Of a stretch of DNA of 64,000 nucleotides, positions 47,780 through 58,153 are shown piece by piece. The stretch is taken from positions 22,291,764 through 22,355,763 of the forward strand of contig NC_088306.1 in assembly GCF_032854445.1 (NCBI RefSeq), read 5' to 3'. Source of the stretch: Liolophura sinensis. Its lineage: Eukaryota > Mollusca > Polyplacophora > Chitonida > Chitonidae. The notes beneath the pieces are model-generated. The model searched no databases. It had not been told where the DNA came from and worked only from the letters and a program-made list of their open reading frames with translations. Made by a program: the position numbers and the translations under genes. Numbering within the stretch: position 1 is the stretch's first letter; the number at the start of each line of letters is the position of its first letter.

Positions 47780-47917
47780 ATTTCATTTATTTATTTGATT
47801 GGCGTTTTACGCCGTACTCAAGAATACTTCACTGATACAACGGAGCCCAGCATTGTGGTGGGAAGAAATTGGGCAGAGAAACCCACGACCATCCGCAGGT
47901 TGCTGACAAACCTTGTC
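47780..47917 (-). mobile_element. SINE-A, truncated, facing the previous copy
   Basis: ATTTATTTATTTGATTGGCG and an inverted core. It lies 25 bp from an opposite-strand copy, so the two tails face each other. Confidence 0.8.
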
Positions 47918-47919
47918 AC

Positions 47920-48880
47920 GCACAGAGATATGAACTGTCTGTCGAAAATGAAATGATTGCAGGCAGTGTAACTGATGTGAGTCTATTACGGCTCCTTGCT
48001 TTTGAAGAATTATTGGGAGTATGATGGACAGATTTCTACAGATTTGTCCTTCCAATGTCCTCTACACACTCAATGTCTCTGATTTCGCTTTATAAACACT
48101 GAAGTTCGAAACTTGCAAGGTACATTTTTCATACGCGTGAAAACCACTTTTACGATTGTGTGACAATGTCATGATTAAATTCTAAATTTTAATAACATTT
48201 GCGGTGTTTTCTTACTGCCCGAGTGTGGCTCTTTGGGCATCGCATTCTGTTGTGAGAAGTAATCTTAATAGTAATCTCACAACAACAACAGTCATTTGTC
48301 ATTGCAGAATTTCAGGTAGTGCTTAAGCTTTTTTCGTGAGTGATTTATTGTTTTGTAGAGTTTTCTAAGCAATTAAAATGCTTCAAAAACATTGAAGTTT
48401 GCGGTGCCCTGTTGCATGGGGCCAATAGTATCCCATGACGTCATATCCGTATTTCTGCTTGAAATAGTTCGGCTCAAGGCCATTGGACGAATGCATTCAT
48501 AGTTTTACGTGTTTATCATTTTGAATGCAGAAATCTAGCAATCGGTGTGTTTCAAGTTCGAAAAATGTAACGCTACTGGTAATAACATGATGAGAAAAGG
48601 TCACCCTATATAGCATGCAACTTTACAAATAAATTTTACTCAGTTGAAAAAAAAATGTTCCAGAAAATAAATAGGATTATTTTCTTAATGGTCTTTCATA
48701 CTTTATGCCAATGTTTACTTTACCTTTAAAAAGTATAGAGCTATGAATGTGCTAAGGCAACAAGTAAACGAAAAATACTTCTTTTATTTGTGAGCTGTAA
48801 ATCAAACATACCGTCGTATTCAGAGACTTGGTGTATAGATACGACTTGTAAAATAGAACACAGGTAACAAATGGATTCTC
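47920..48880. other. Non-coding stretch between genes D and E
   Basis: No gene-like frame, and no repeat recognised. Confidence 0.35.
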
Positions 48881-48883
48881 ATG

Positions 48884-49090
48884 CATGCCCAGGAGCCTCT
48901 CACAAATGCGGTCGCTGTGAGTTCAAGTCCAGCTCATGCTGGCTTCCTGTCCGGCCGTAAGCAAGCTGTGGATGGTCGTGGATTTCGCTGTGCCCGGTTT
49001 CCTCCCACTGCAATGCTGGCCGCCGTCGTATAAGTGAAATATTCTTGAGTACAGCTTAAAACACCAGTTAAATAAATCAAATAAATCTCA
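48884..49090 (+). mobile_element. SINE-A, nearly full length
   Basis: CCCAGGAGCCTCTCACAAAT head, an intact B box and core, and the tail AAATAAATCAAATAAAT. Confidence 0.82.
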
Positions 49091-50415
49091 TGCGTGCATT
49101 TGCCAGCCAAGAGAGCTCCAGTGTGGTGTTGTGTATGCTATAGATTGCTCTTTCAGTGAAAATAAAGAACATGCAACGTTTTGTTATTGTTTTTTTTTAT
49201 TTATTTCTTAATATCCAGCTTAGGATGTCTTCTATATATAAAAGTACATACAAACTTCATAGTTTCCTTACCAAAAAAAAAAAATGGCTTCAAACTACAG
49301 TTTTTCTAAGGTCCTATGTAATGACTTGCATATTAAACTATGTGTGCTAAATTTAATCATATTTTCCCCGTGCTGGGCCTACATCTGTGCTTAGCTCTGA
49401 GTGATATGATAATATTTTTTAAAACACACAGGTCTTTTTCCACAGATTCTGGAAATTGTGGGTTCCTCCATACATGTATTTAATAACCGCCATATAATTC
49501 AAATATTTAAAGTTTTTGGTTTATTGCAAAACAGATGCAGAGACAACTCAGTTATTTGCACTGTACTGAACCAGTGACTGTAAGAAGTTAAAAACATGGC
49601 ACATCGCGAAAAAAACCTTGCTTATAATTTAAAGCATTAGTAAGGGTATATATCATTTCAACAATATCGATTTACACGTATGTTAAAAAGAATTGAGGGC
49701 AGCAAGATGCTATGTTTGTCCACTTCCTTAATGATAGCTATTTTCTGATCAAGAGTTCTTGATCGAGAAACACATATAAGCATTACAAAAAAATAATTGG
49801 CAAATGCCCACTTGTACCATGGATTAAGGAAAACGCAGTTAATTACAACGCATTTGTAGAGGTCACTGGTCTAGAAAAATTCTGGTCTATGTCGGGACCA
49901 GCAAAATTCTGATTTATGTGGGGAAGCTGGTCACTCCCATCGCTTGCTGGTAATACCAACAATCCGCTGCTTTTGAGGGGTTACTAGTAAGAGGATACCG
50001 TTGCCCATGTCGTGCTGATCCAGATATGCCTCGATGCTTGTTGTTTGATGCCACCACCTCTTTATATCTCATACACGAGGTAAGTGCCTATTGGCCACAT
50101 GATGTCGGTAATGGTAAATATTTTACCTTTAATCTTGGCTACCTGAACAGTTATATGCAAATTAATTTGGCATTTGATCTTGGAAAATGTGAACTGTCTA
50201 ATTTTGAAGAAAGGAGACGTTCTGACAGCACAACCTAGCCCCTCTCCCCCTATTTTATTACCAAAATGGCCCCCCCCCCCCCAGCGCCCAGGACGAAGAC
50301 AGCATCTGTGTGTAGACTGTCTGTTTGAGCACACTTCGGTCATCATTGCTTTAATGTATTATGTTATTGCGGAAGATTATTTTGTTAAATAAAACAGTCA
50401 TATTCAATTTATCCA
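49091..50415. other. Non-coding stretch 3' of gene E
   Basis: AT-rich, with a C-run at 50271-50282. The open frames here are short and low in complexity. Confidence 0.35.
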
Positions 50416-50419
50416 ACAT

Positions 50420-50550
50420 AACCATTGTGTTATACTAACAGGATATTATGTTGTGTGTGACACAATATTGGGTTACAATACCAGACTAGATTTTACCATC
50501 ACTCAGACAACAGACTTTCTGTTAAATTCAACAGATTAATGTTTTTGAGT
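50420..50550. repeat. Inverted copy of the 10.0-kb dispersed repeat
   Basis: It carries the same three blocks as 10010-10145 on the opposite strand, just past the 3' end of gene E. Confidence 0.6.
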
Positions 50551-50780
50551 GTTGTAATCTGGGACATGCGTGTCAGGCTTAGAGTATTGGAAACGAGAGG
50601 AAATTGCAACGAAACACTTTCTGCATCTCCATGTAGTAAATGAACTGTGATCACGATAAATTACATGTATTTAAAATAAAAGCCAAATCATGGAGATAAT
50701 GTAAATTGTGATAATGTTACGATTGCTTTCGCAGTTACAGCCATCTAAACCATTATATGTTAATGTACTCGTCTGTTGCA

Positions 50781-50999
50781 CTAAATACCAAAAATTAGTT
50801 GCCCGGATGCAGATAGGATGCGCACGTGACTGGCGTGGTCTATTCGAAATCCAACCTGTCCATCCAGGAATGAGTGAAACACAGGAACACGGATGCAGAT
50901 GTAGTTACCCGGAATTGCATCACTCCATTTAAAAAACGGCAACGGATTTAGCATGGGCATGTAAAAGTGGACTATAACTGGTTTTCCTTTCTCATCACC
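50781..50999 (-). CDS. Terminal coding exon of gene E
   Basis: 219 nt with TAG stop. It begins GDEKGKPVIVHFYMPMLN, then PFFKWSDAIPGNYICIRVP, FLDGQVGFRIDHASHVRIL. It is the most diverged copy at DNA level among the 219-nt exons, yet most changes are conservative or silent. Confidence 0.8.
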   Translation of the reverse strand, partial: GDEKGKPVIVHFYMPMLNPLPFFKWSDAIPGNYICIRVPVFHSFLDGQVGFRIDHASHVRILSASGQLIFGI

Positions 51000-52838
51000 C
51001 TGTCAGGACAAAATAAAATGGAAGACACTAAGATTCTGCGTTTTCTCTCATTCAGTTCCTGAAAGTCTACACAAAATTTCAATACCAGATTACTCGACAT
51101 GTAGAATATACATGCAAATTTGGATACAGAATTGTGTCTTGTGTTGGATTCTTGCGCTAACATCGAAGAGTTAGTTTCATTCCGACACTTAAGAGTACAG
51201 GAGATTTCTTCAGGAAACCTATACTCCGTAAAGGGCATGCGCCAGTCTCTACGTTCGCTTAAATCAATGCAACCGCTAGCAAATTTTGTACAGAAATCAC
51301 GAACAACCTCGAGGTCACTGGGGTCACGGTGATAAGGTAGGAAGTGATGTCAGAAAACTGAAACATTCTGTGTCAAACCTTGCTTCTGATAGTGCTTTTA
51401 AAACATGCATTCTCTTTGTCTAAATTATGCACAACATGATTCTAACACCTGAAACAATTTTATTGCTAATTGCTGATTAAAGATTTCCGCAGACACTAGC
51501 GGTGAGACTAAGCCTAAGGAAGCCTGCGTGAGTCGCACAGACTTCAAAGGTCAAACTTCTCTAGTGAAAGCAGTGATGTAAGGCGAGCATGGAGTGCGTC
51601 ACAACGCCATAAGGAGTAAGCAAGAAGCCAGTGTAGGGCTAAATGCCACAAAATACATCTATACGACTTGTAAGCGTATTTAATATGAGATCTATATACT
51701 TTCAAAAGTATTTTGTATTACACAGAACTTCAAGGATAGAATAAATATCATATTTCAAAGATAGAATGACATTCTTTTTACGTTTCCAGAAAATTTTTTT
51801 ACCTAAAAGCTTTTTATATCTTGTTCACGATCTATCTAGACAGTGTTAAATTTGCTTATAGTTTACACCTCCTTTAGTCTACTCACGTGAACCAAGAGAA
51901 TGTTAATGATTGGTTAAGACCAGCTATATGATATCATTTTAACTATATGAATACCTTAATGCATATTCCATGCCGTGTCCAGTACACGTCCATTTCCACG
52001 ATTTTTGCCACGAGAACTGTGTTTCGTTCCTGACGCAGTACTGAGGCATACCACTCCGGCATAACGTCGTTCAGGTCAATGATATACGTAAACTGTTCTC
52101 CTTCGGGGATCTCAAAATACATCGGGTGAGGAAGGGACGTCATCAGCCTGTGCACCATGCGGGATAACTCCAATGGGCCTGGATGGGGGACCGGCGGTAG
52201 AGAAAACTCCGCGGTTGGGCATTGTTTTTCCAGAAACAATGCGCCAGTTAGGTTGTCTCGAACAACTGCATACGTACACGTTTCGCCGTCGTCATTGTCG
52301 GGCTGTTTGCCTCTTTCGCTGCCTTGGCTTTCACTTGGTTTCGGACTTTTCTTACTCTCACGGAAAAAAACACACAAACCCACTTGTGCTTGGGCCAGTC
52401 CTTTCGTTGACAAGATTTAGAACAGTAGGCCGAGGTGTTGCAGCCGGTGCACCTTCTTAAGTGTTCATCGCACTTCTTGCAATTTTCGCACTGCAAAGAT
52501 TGCTTAGGGGTCTCCATGTTGCTCTCCCGGCAAGGTCTATTACAGGTGACTTTGTGCTTGGGCCAATGCTTTATCTGGCAGGACTTTGAACAGTAGAGTA
52601 TTGCCCTGCAACCAGCGCAGTTCTTTAAATTTCCGTTGACGGTCTTACAGTTTGCGCACTGTTGGACTTGATTCGGCGAATCCTCGCTGGCATCTTGTGA
52701 AACCAACTTGCAATTACCTTTGTGACTAGGCCAGTGTTCACGTTGGCAGGCTCTGGAACAATAAAACACTGTAGTACAGCATGAACACCTTTTCATATCG
52801 GTGTCATATCTCCCACAACTCGAGCACCGTCCAGCCAT
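50781..52838 (-). CDS. Gene E: 3-finger MYND protein with a one-base frame break
   Basis: Join of 51955-52838 and 50781-50999. Donor AAG|GTATTC, the best in the family; acceptor TTTTGTCCTGACAG. Start MAGRCSSC aligns with the family starts. An ATG 8 codons earlier (MHLCFQGK) is also in frame. Three fingers (CSSC, CANC, CENC), a short Lys-rich linker, EFSLPPVPHPGP and the C-terminal domain follow. The frame changes once, in a run of seven A (plus strand) near 52364-52370, just after the last finger (KHKWVCVFF). With one more base in the run the gene would be open for about 367 residues. A sequencing or assembly slip at the homopolymer is as likely as a real lesion. E has the fewest fingers and is the most diverged member. 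Confidence 0.75.
51236..51613. repeat. Inverted-repeat element in the intron of gene E (IR-1 family)
   Basis: The left part (GCAAATTTTGTACAGAAATC, then CTCGAGGTCACTGGGGTCAC) matches the interior of the 12.1 and 16.7 kb elements. The right arm GCAGTGATGTAAGGCGAGC lies at about 51570. More diverged than the others. Confidence 0.6.
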
Positions 52839-52989
52839 TTTTCCTTGGAAGCAAAGGTGCACGAAACACTTCTATAGAAGACTGAAACAGTTCGGAGGCC
52901 ACCAACCTAATGGATCTTTTCTTGGTCAGAATCCCAAGCTAACTTCCAACGTCCACGTAAGAGATCTTGAACCGACTTTTTAAGCTGAC

Positions 52990-54205
52990 GGTGGGCCTTT
53001 GGCGATATTTCACGGCCATGGTTTACAGGTGTAAGAACGAGGTGTTAAGCTATACACTATTTACTCACGCATGGGTGTATACCATATATTGGCAATTCTC
53101 CAACATACCGGGATATCGATCATAAACCATTTCTACAAAATGACCCAATTTTTGCACTCTATGTAAACAGGCTTGGTTGTTGTTGTTGTCATGACACCGT
53201 GATCACCGTGGAGAAACACAGATATCTCTAGTTTCAGCTTGGATTTCTGATAAACAAATTATCACAACGACACTTTCATTTTCGCTTTACCATAAATCTA
53301 GATGAAGTTTCAGGCCCAGCGTCAATGTATCACTGAATTCTGTCAATGTTTATACATTGACAGAGCTACATGTAAGCGTTTCTGTGTAAAGCACGAAGTA
53401 GTCGTATTTTTCTTGGGATTTGAAAATAAATTTTATCGTAAAATAGAACTACTCCTACTTCCATCGTCGGGCCTACGTCGAGATATAGATCACTCGATCA
53501 CTTGCAAGCATCGTGTGATACGTCGGGTCTACGTTGACATATCAGTTCTGAAACTGTCCTTTATACCATCCATTTTTTTCCTGCCGGACTCCTTTCATAT
53601 GTGTCAACCGGCAAGGTTACTCGATCATGTGCAATCATCACAAAGATGTCGTTATGTACTTCGTGTAAATCACATTCGTTTTCGGTCTCTGCTATATATT
53701 TATTTTTGTTCCACGTGGAGTTGTCATTATCGCTGGCCACGTTAAACATTGCTGCCCCATTTTTGTGGGAAATATTCACGCGCCAATAGTCTCGTGTGTA
53801 GGAGTTATCGAAAAATGCGATTAAATAAATTGTGGGCTGTGAAATGGATTGTTATTCCGACACCTAAATGGTAATTGATAAATAACACGGGTGAGTAAAT
53901 TCTCCAGCCCGCTGTGGCAGTGAAACAGAGAGTTTCAAATACGGTAACTAAAATATACTGATGGTATAATTCAGTACCATAGAGCGGTGATAGTGAAAGA
54001 AAGAGTTTCAAACCACTTTAATAACAATTACACCCCATAAACTCCTCTACAAGGCGGACAAATTGTAAGATTTTCGTTAATTCGACCGGAATGGATGGCC
54101 TGTCGATTAACAGGGATTAATCCCTACATAATCTCAGCTGGTGTGTCCCCGACAAAGCATAGAGTAATGACAGGTAGGCTATTCTCAGTCACACACGTAC
54201 ATATG
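52990..54205. other. Upstream region of gene E, non-coding
   Basis: A 147-codon plus-strand frame at 53302-53745 has no recognisable domain and a non-protein-like composition. An imperfect repeat (GGCCTACGTCGAGATATAGA / GGGTCTACGTTGACATATCA) is near 53470-53545. No 260-nt FERW exon is seen. Confidence 0.35.
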
Positions 54206-54210
54206 CTTTT

Positions 54211-54390
54211 AATTATTTAATTGGGTGTTTTACACCTTACTCAATAATATGTCACTTATACGACGACAGTCAGCATTATGGTGGGGGAAGGTGGGGGGAG
54301 TAAGCTGAGCCCGGAAGAAACCCAGAACCATTTACAGGTTGCTGAACGACCTTCCAACGTATGACCGGTTAGGAAGCCTTGCACTTACGG
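54211..54390 (-). mobile_element. SINE-A, truncated
   Basis: TTATTTAATTGGGTGTTTTAC with an inverted core carrying a G-rich insertion. A tail fragment of another copy lies at 54742-54785. Confidence 0.75.
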
Positions 54391-55164
54391 CGATAGCATT
54401 CGTATGTGCCTTTATAGAGAGCTTCCCGTGCAGAAGACAAAGGTAAAAAACGTCAGATTAACCTTACTGGGCAGAGTTTTGCTTTCGAGCTCGTATTTTT
54501 TTTTTTTTTTTTTGACGTTTGTCTTAACGTATACCCAGCAAAGCCACTTGACAGCACATCCAAATATCACAAAAACTGGTACAATTTTTGCAATGGCGTG
54601 GTCTATTGACAGTATCTGGTAGTCTAATCCAGAGAAAGGGATTCCCTCAATATCATAACAGATCTGTCAGTATAATAAACTCATATCATCACATGTGCTC
54701 AGACTGCAGCAAAATGTCAATTAGTTATTGATTTCAAATTATTTATGCATTTATTTGATTGGGGTTTTTGCCGTTTTCAAGGCTAGTTCACCAAGCCAAT
54801 AAAATGTTTCTATAACAGAGAGCCTATATATTTTACTGGCATGGTACTGGAAATGTATTTAGTGCCAAGCTTTACGTGATTTCCAAGTTCAGCTTGCATT
54901 TCTGAAGAACACAACATAAACTATTTTCGGTTTCACATTCACTTTGAATTACCATATGCATGATTAAAGACGTCATCGTGGTGAATAAAGGGTACGAATA
55001 TCAACTGGATTAAAATTGTATTAGCTACATGGGTGTACGTGCATGATATAAGTTTCCTTTGATAGTAATTATGCGGTGCTTTAGATTTGCTTTAACTTAT
55101 ATCATGGTTATACAAGAAGATATTTTTGAAAGCGATATATATCGATTACACCCCTAAGCATCAA

Positions 55165-55315
55165 GGAATAGTTGGCTATGAGCTAGAAGAATTAACTGAG
55201 GCAGTCTTGACTAGAGAAGTCAGAAAGGGAGACAGTCAGAAAGGAATAGTTGGCTATGAGCTAGAAGAATTAACTGAGGCAGTCTTGACTAGAGAAGTCA
55301 GAAAGGGAGACAACC
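55165..55315 (+). repeat. 78-bp tandem duplication
   Basis: Two nearly perfect 78-bp copies starting GGAATAGTTGGCTATGAGCT (55165 and 55243) and encoding the same 26 residues in an open frame. It lies just upstream of the retroelement fragment and may belong to it. Confidence 0.8.
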
Positions 55316-55344
55316 GATGAAGAATTTGTCTCATCCACCTTCGC

Positions 55345-55915
55345 CATAATGTAGGATACCACCCACTCTTCAGATGGTACATTTTACGTGAACTTGAATT
55401 TGTACAAAGACCGCAATGGCCTCTTGTCACACCAAAATGAGGGCCAGGGGGCTAGTCCTCCATATGGTGTGTAGATACCTCGATGAGTAGCATGTTCTAG
55501 ACAACGTGTGTTATGTGACGATATCAGTCAGCTTTACACGGGGTCTCTGTGCCCAGGGAGACAACAGATAGTCCTGATGGTACATCTTATTTGGATCTAT
55601 ATTTGTACAAAGACGAACAAGGTCTCCTTTCACACCGCCTTTACGACAAAAGGGATAATTTCAATTTTGATATTGTAAATTATCCTTATTTAGATAGCAA
55701 TATACCAAAGGCCGTGTGGCTTATGGCGTATACATATCTCGCCTTGTAGCATTTGTCAGATCTTGCGTTAATTGTGATGACTTTAATCTAAGTTGCTAGT
55801 TCAAAAACTAGTTTGTCAAGGATACTCCATCAAACGCCATTCTAAGTTTCTCAACTTTTACAATGAGTACAACACTCTCGTTGGCAGGTATGGACAGAGC
55901 GTTCAGAATCTCTGG
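55345..55915 (+). pseudogene. Decayed reverse-transcriptase ORF, C-terminal fragment
   Basis: From about 55560 the frame reads SYLDLYLYKDEQGLLSHRLY, then DKRDNFNFDIVNYPYLDSNI. It then shifts near 55705 to GRVAYGVYISRLVAFVRSC and shifts again near 55796 to LVQKLVCQGYSIKRHSKFLN. I recognise this series (SYLD..., YDKR.DFNF.IVN.P.L.SNIP, AYGVYISQL) as the end of an RT protein common in invertebrate retroelements. I cannot fix the class. A shorter related copy of the first motif lies just upstream at 55353-55435 (GTFYVNLNLYKDRNGLLSH). No intact element is present. Confidence 0.55.
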
Positions 55916-56083
55916 TGATCTGCATTGTCATCAACCACATAGGGGGCGCTGCTATCCCTATGTAGGCCTACATATCTATCACGTACATTGTATTTAACAA
56001 CATAGATGGCGCTGGTTGCCTAGTGTAACCGTCTATCTAGTATGCAACGTGTAACATCATAGATGGCGCCTCTTGTGGCATGG

Positions 56084-56347
56084 GGGCCTCCGTGGCTCAG
56101 TCGGTTAGCGCGCTAGCGCAGCGTCATGACCCAGGAGCATCTCACCAATGCGGTCGCTGTGAGTTCAAGTCCAGCTCATGCTGGCTTCCTCTCCGGCCGC
56201 AAGTGGGAAGGTCTGTCAGCAACCTGCGGATGGTCGTGGGTTTCCCCCGGGCTGTGCCCGGTTTCCACCCACCATAATGCTGGCCGCCGTCGTATAAGTG
56301 AAATATTCTTGAGTACGGCGTAAAACACCAATCAAAAAAAAAAAAAT
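56084..56347 (+). mobile_element. SINE-A, full length, best copy
   Basis: A box TGGCTCAGTCGG, B box GAGTTCAAGTCC, complete core and a pure poly-A tail in place of the AAAT repeats. This is the best reference copy here. Confidence 0.9.
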
Positions 56348-56877
56348 CTTGTGGCATGAGATCTTTACATATTAACGGGAAAGACGTAATCGTCCGTTAC
56401 TTTTGAATCACAATCTGATCGGTTAGGGTCTGTAACGCTCGTTATTTTCAAACTGTATCTAATACCGCTTAACCTGGGGCTAGGGGCCGTAAAGGTAGCC
56501 ATGCTCATTACATCAGCATGATGCCTTTATGAACAGTTGCAATTATAGCGCGACTGAGATACTTGTTTAATTGTTACTTGACTTGGAACTCATTCACGGA
56601 CTACGAATTTGAACTTTTGATACGGAATTCATGCCTGGGATATCCATTGTCTGCCCGGCATCAAAACTGATGACCGCTTCTTTCTTGTGTGCTACCGGCT
56701 TTATTTCTTATTTGTATAATTTCTTTCATACCTTTGTCTTTGGGAGTTAGTGTTAAACGTTGTTTTGGAAATGGATCTTGTGATTATCGACTTGGAACGC
56801 CCATTACGGACTACGAATGGTACATGAATGTCGGACATGACGCTTATATTTAGCACACCAGTGCCACCCAATGACCA

Positions 56878-56992
56878 ATGTTCTCCCAGACTCTGTCCGG
56901 TTTCCTCCCACCATAATGCTGACCGCTGTCGTATAAGTGAACTATTCTTGAGTGCGGCGTAAAACACCAATCAAATATATAAATAAAATAAA
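56878..56992 (+). mobile_element. SINE-A, 3' core
   Basis: CGGTTTCCTCCCACCATAAT to an AAATAAAATAAA tail. Confidence 0.8.
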
Positions 56993-57081
56993 GTTCTCTA
57001 AGTTGTATGAAACAAGTCCTTGGCGAATATCTCTGCAGTTATAGTTTTAGTATAGTTAAGTAAAGTTAATTCTCTTTGTGA

Positions 57082-57190
57082 TAGCTCTGCCCGGTTTCCT
57101 CCCACCATAATGCTGACAGCCGTCGTGAAATAAGTGAAATATTGTTGAACACGGTGTAAAACACCGATCAATTAACCAAATAAATCAATG
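57082..57190 (+). mobile_element. SINE-A, 3' core
   Basis: GCTCTGCCCGGTTTCCTCCC to AACCAAATAAAT, only 90 bp after the previous copy and in the same orientation. Confidence 0.78.
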
Positions 57191-58153
57191 TTACAAGATA
57201 TTATGCAAAAGGTCATGCCATCCAACGTCTTCACTCTAACTTTCTTAAATTTTACGAGTACAGTTCTCTTAAAGGTAACTATGGAATGAGCTTCCTGAAT
57301 TTTTTTATTTAGCACTCTACTCCATGTCTGCGATTAATTCCGCTTAACACTGGGCTTGGGGCCGTAGGTTCATCGTGATGACTAATATCATTAAGTTGGA
57401 TATATGAACGGCTGAGATCACAGCGCAACTCATCCATATTTTGATTATAATTTAGTGTAGTGTATCACGAATTTAACACGGATTAAACTCATTGGCCTGC
57501 AACATTCCTTACGTCTTTCCATCATGTTTAACAGAACTAAACGTTAACATTGGCGCTTAAGGAAATGTAATACGGGCACTGAAGTTCGAAGAATCCTCTA
57601 GTCGCTCTGCATACACCACCCCAAACCTACTCCGTAACCCTAGATGCATCCATTTCTGAGTAAGCTATTCCCCTTGCAATTTAATAATCTCTACCATTCC
57701 ATATAACACTAATCATATCAGACACATTGGATTTATTTTTGAGTATCCTCTGACTGACTATTTCCACAGTCGAATGAAGGTGTGATAGTGTTATCGCTTG
57801 CTCGACCCTATGTGGGATCGTTATCAACATGTGTTTAAAGTTACAGAAACATTTCAGCCCGAACACACCAGTACTGTATGGGTATTCAATAAATGCAAAT
57901 GAAGGCGTTAGGTGAGTGCATGCTTGGAGTCAATACGCTGACAAAAATATGACATACACAAAACATAAATCACCTGCATAAAACTGCAATAGTTTTGTTT
58001 TTCAAGCCTGAGTGCTTCGTGCCACATAATTTCGTTCCTGGCAAAAGTTCGTAGTACAACGATTTATGTATTTATGTACATAAGGAATAATATTTGATTG
58101 TGGGGGGGGGGGGTCGGTCGGTCGGGGAGAGGGGGGTGTATTGGGCCAGTTTT

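Noticed and set aside
53302-53745. 147-codon plus-strand frame
   Set aside because: No domain, no paralog in the window, low-complexity hydrophobic and Cys/Arg mix. Probably a chance frame in AT-rich sequence.
56080-56323. Short frames such as those over 56080-56323 and 28014-28304
   Set aside because: They are translations of SINE-A, which recurs in many places with the same frames.
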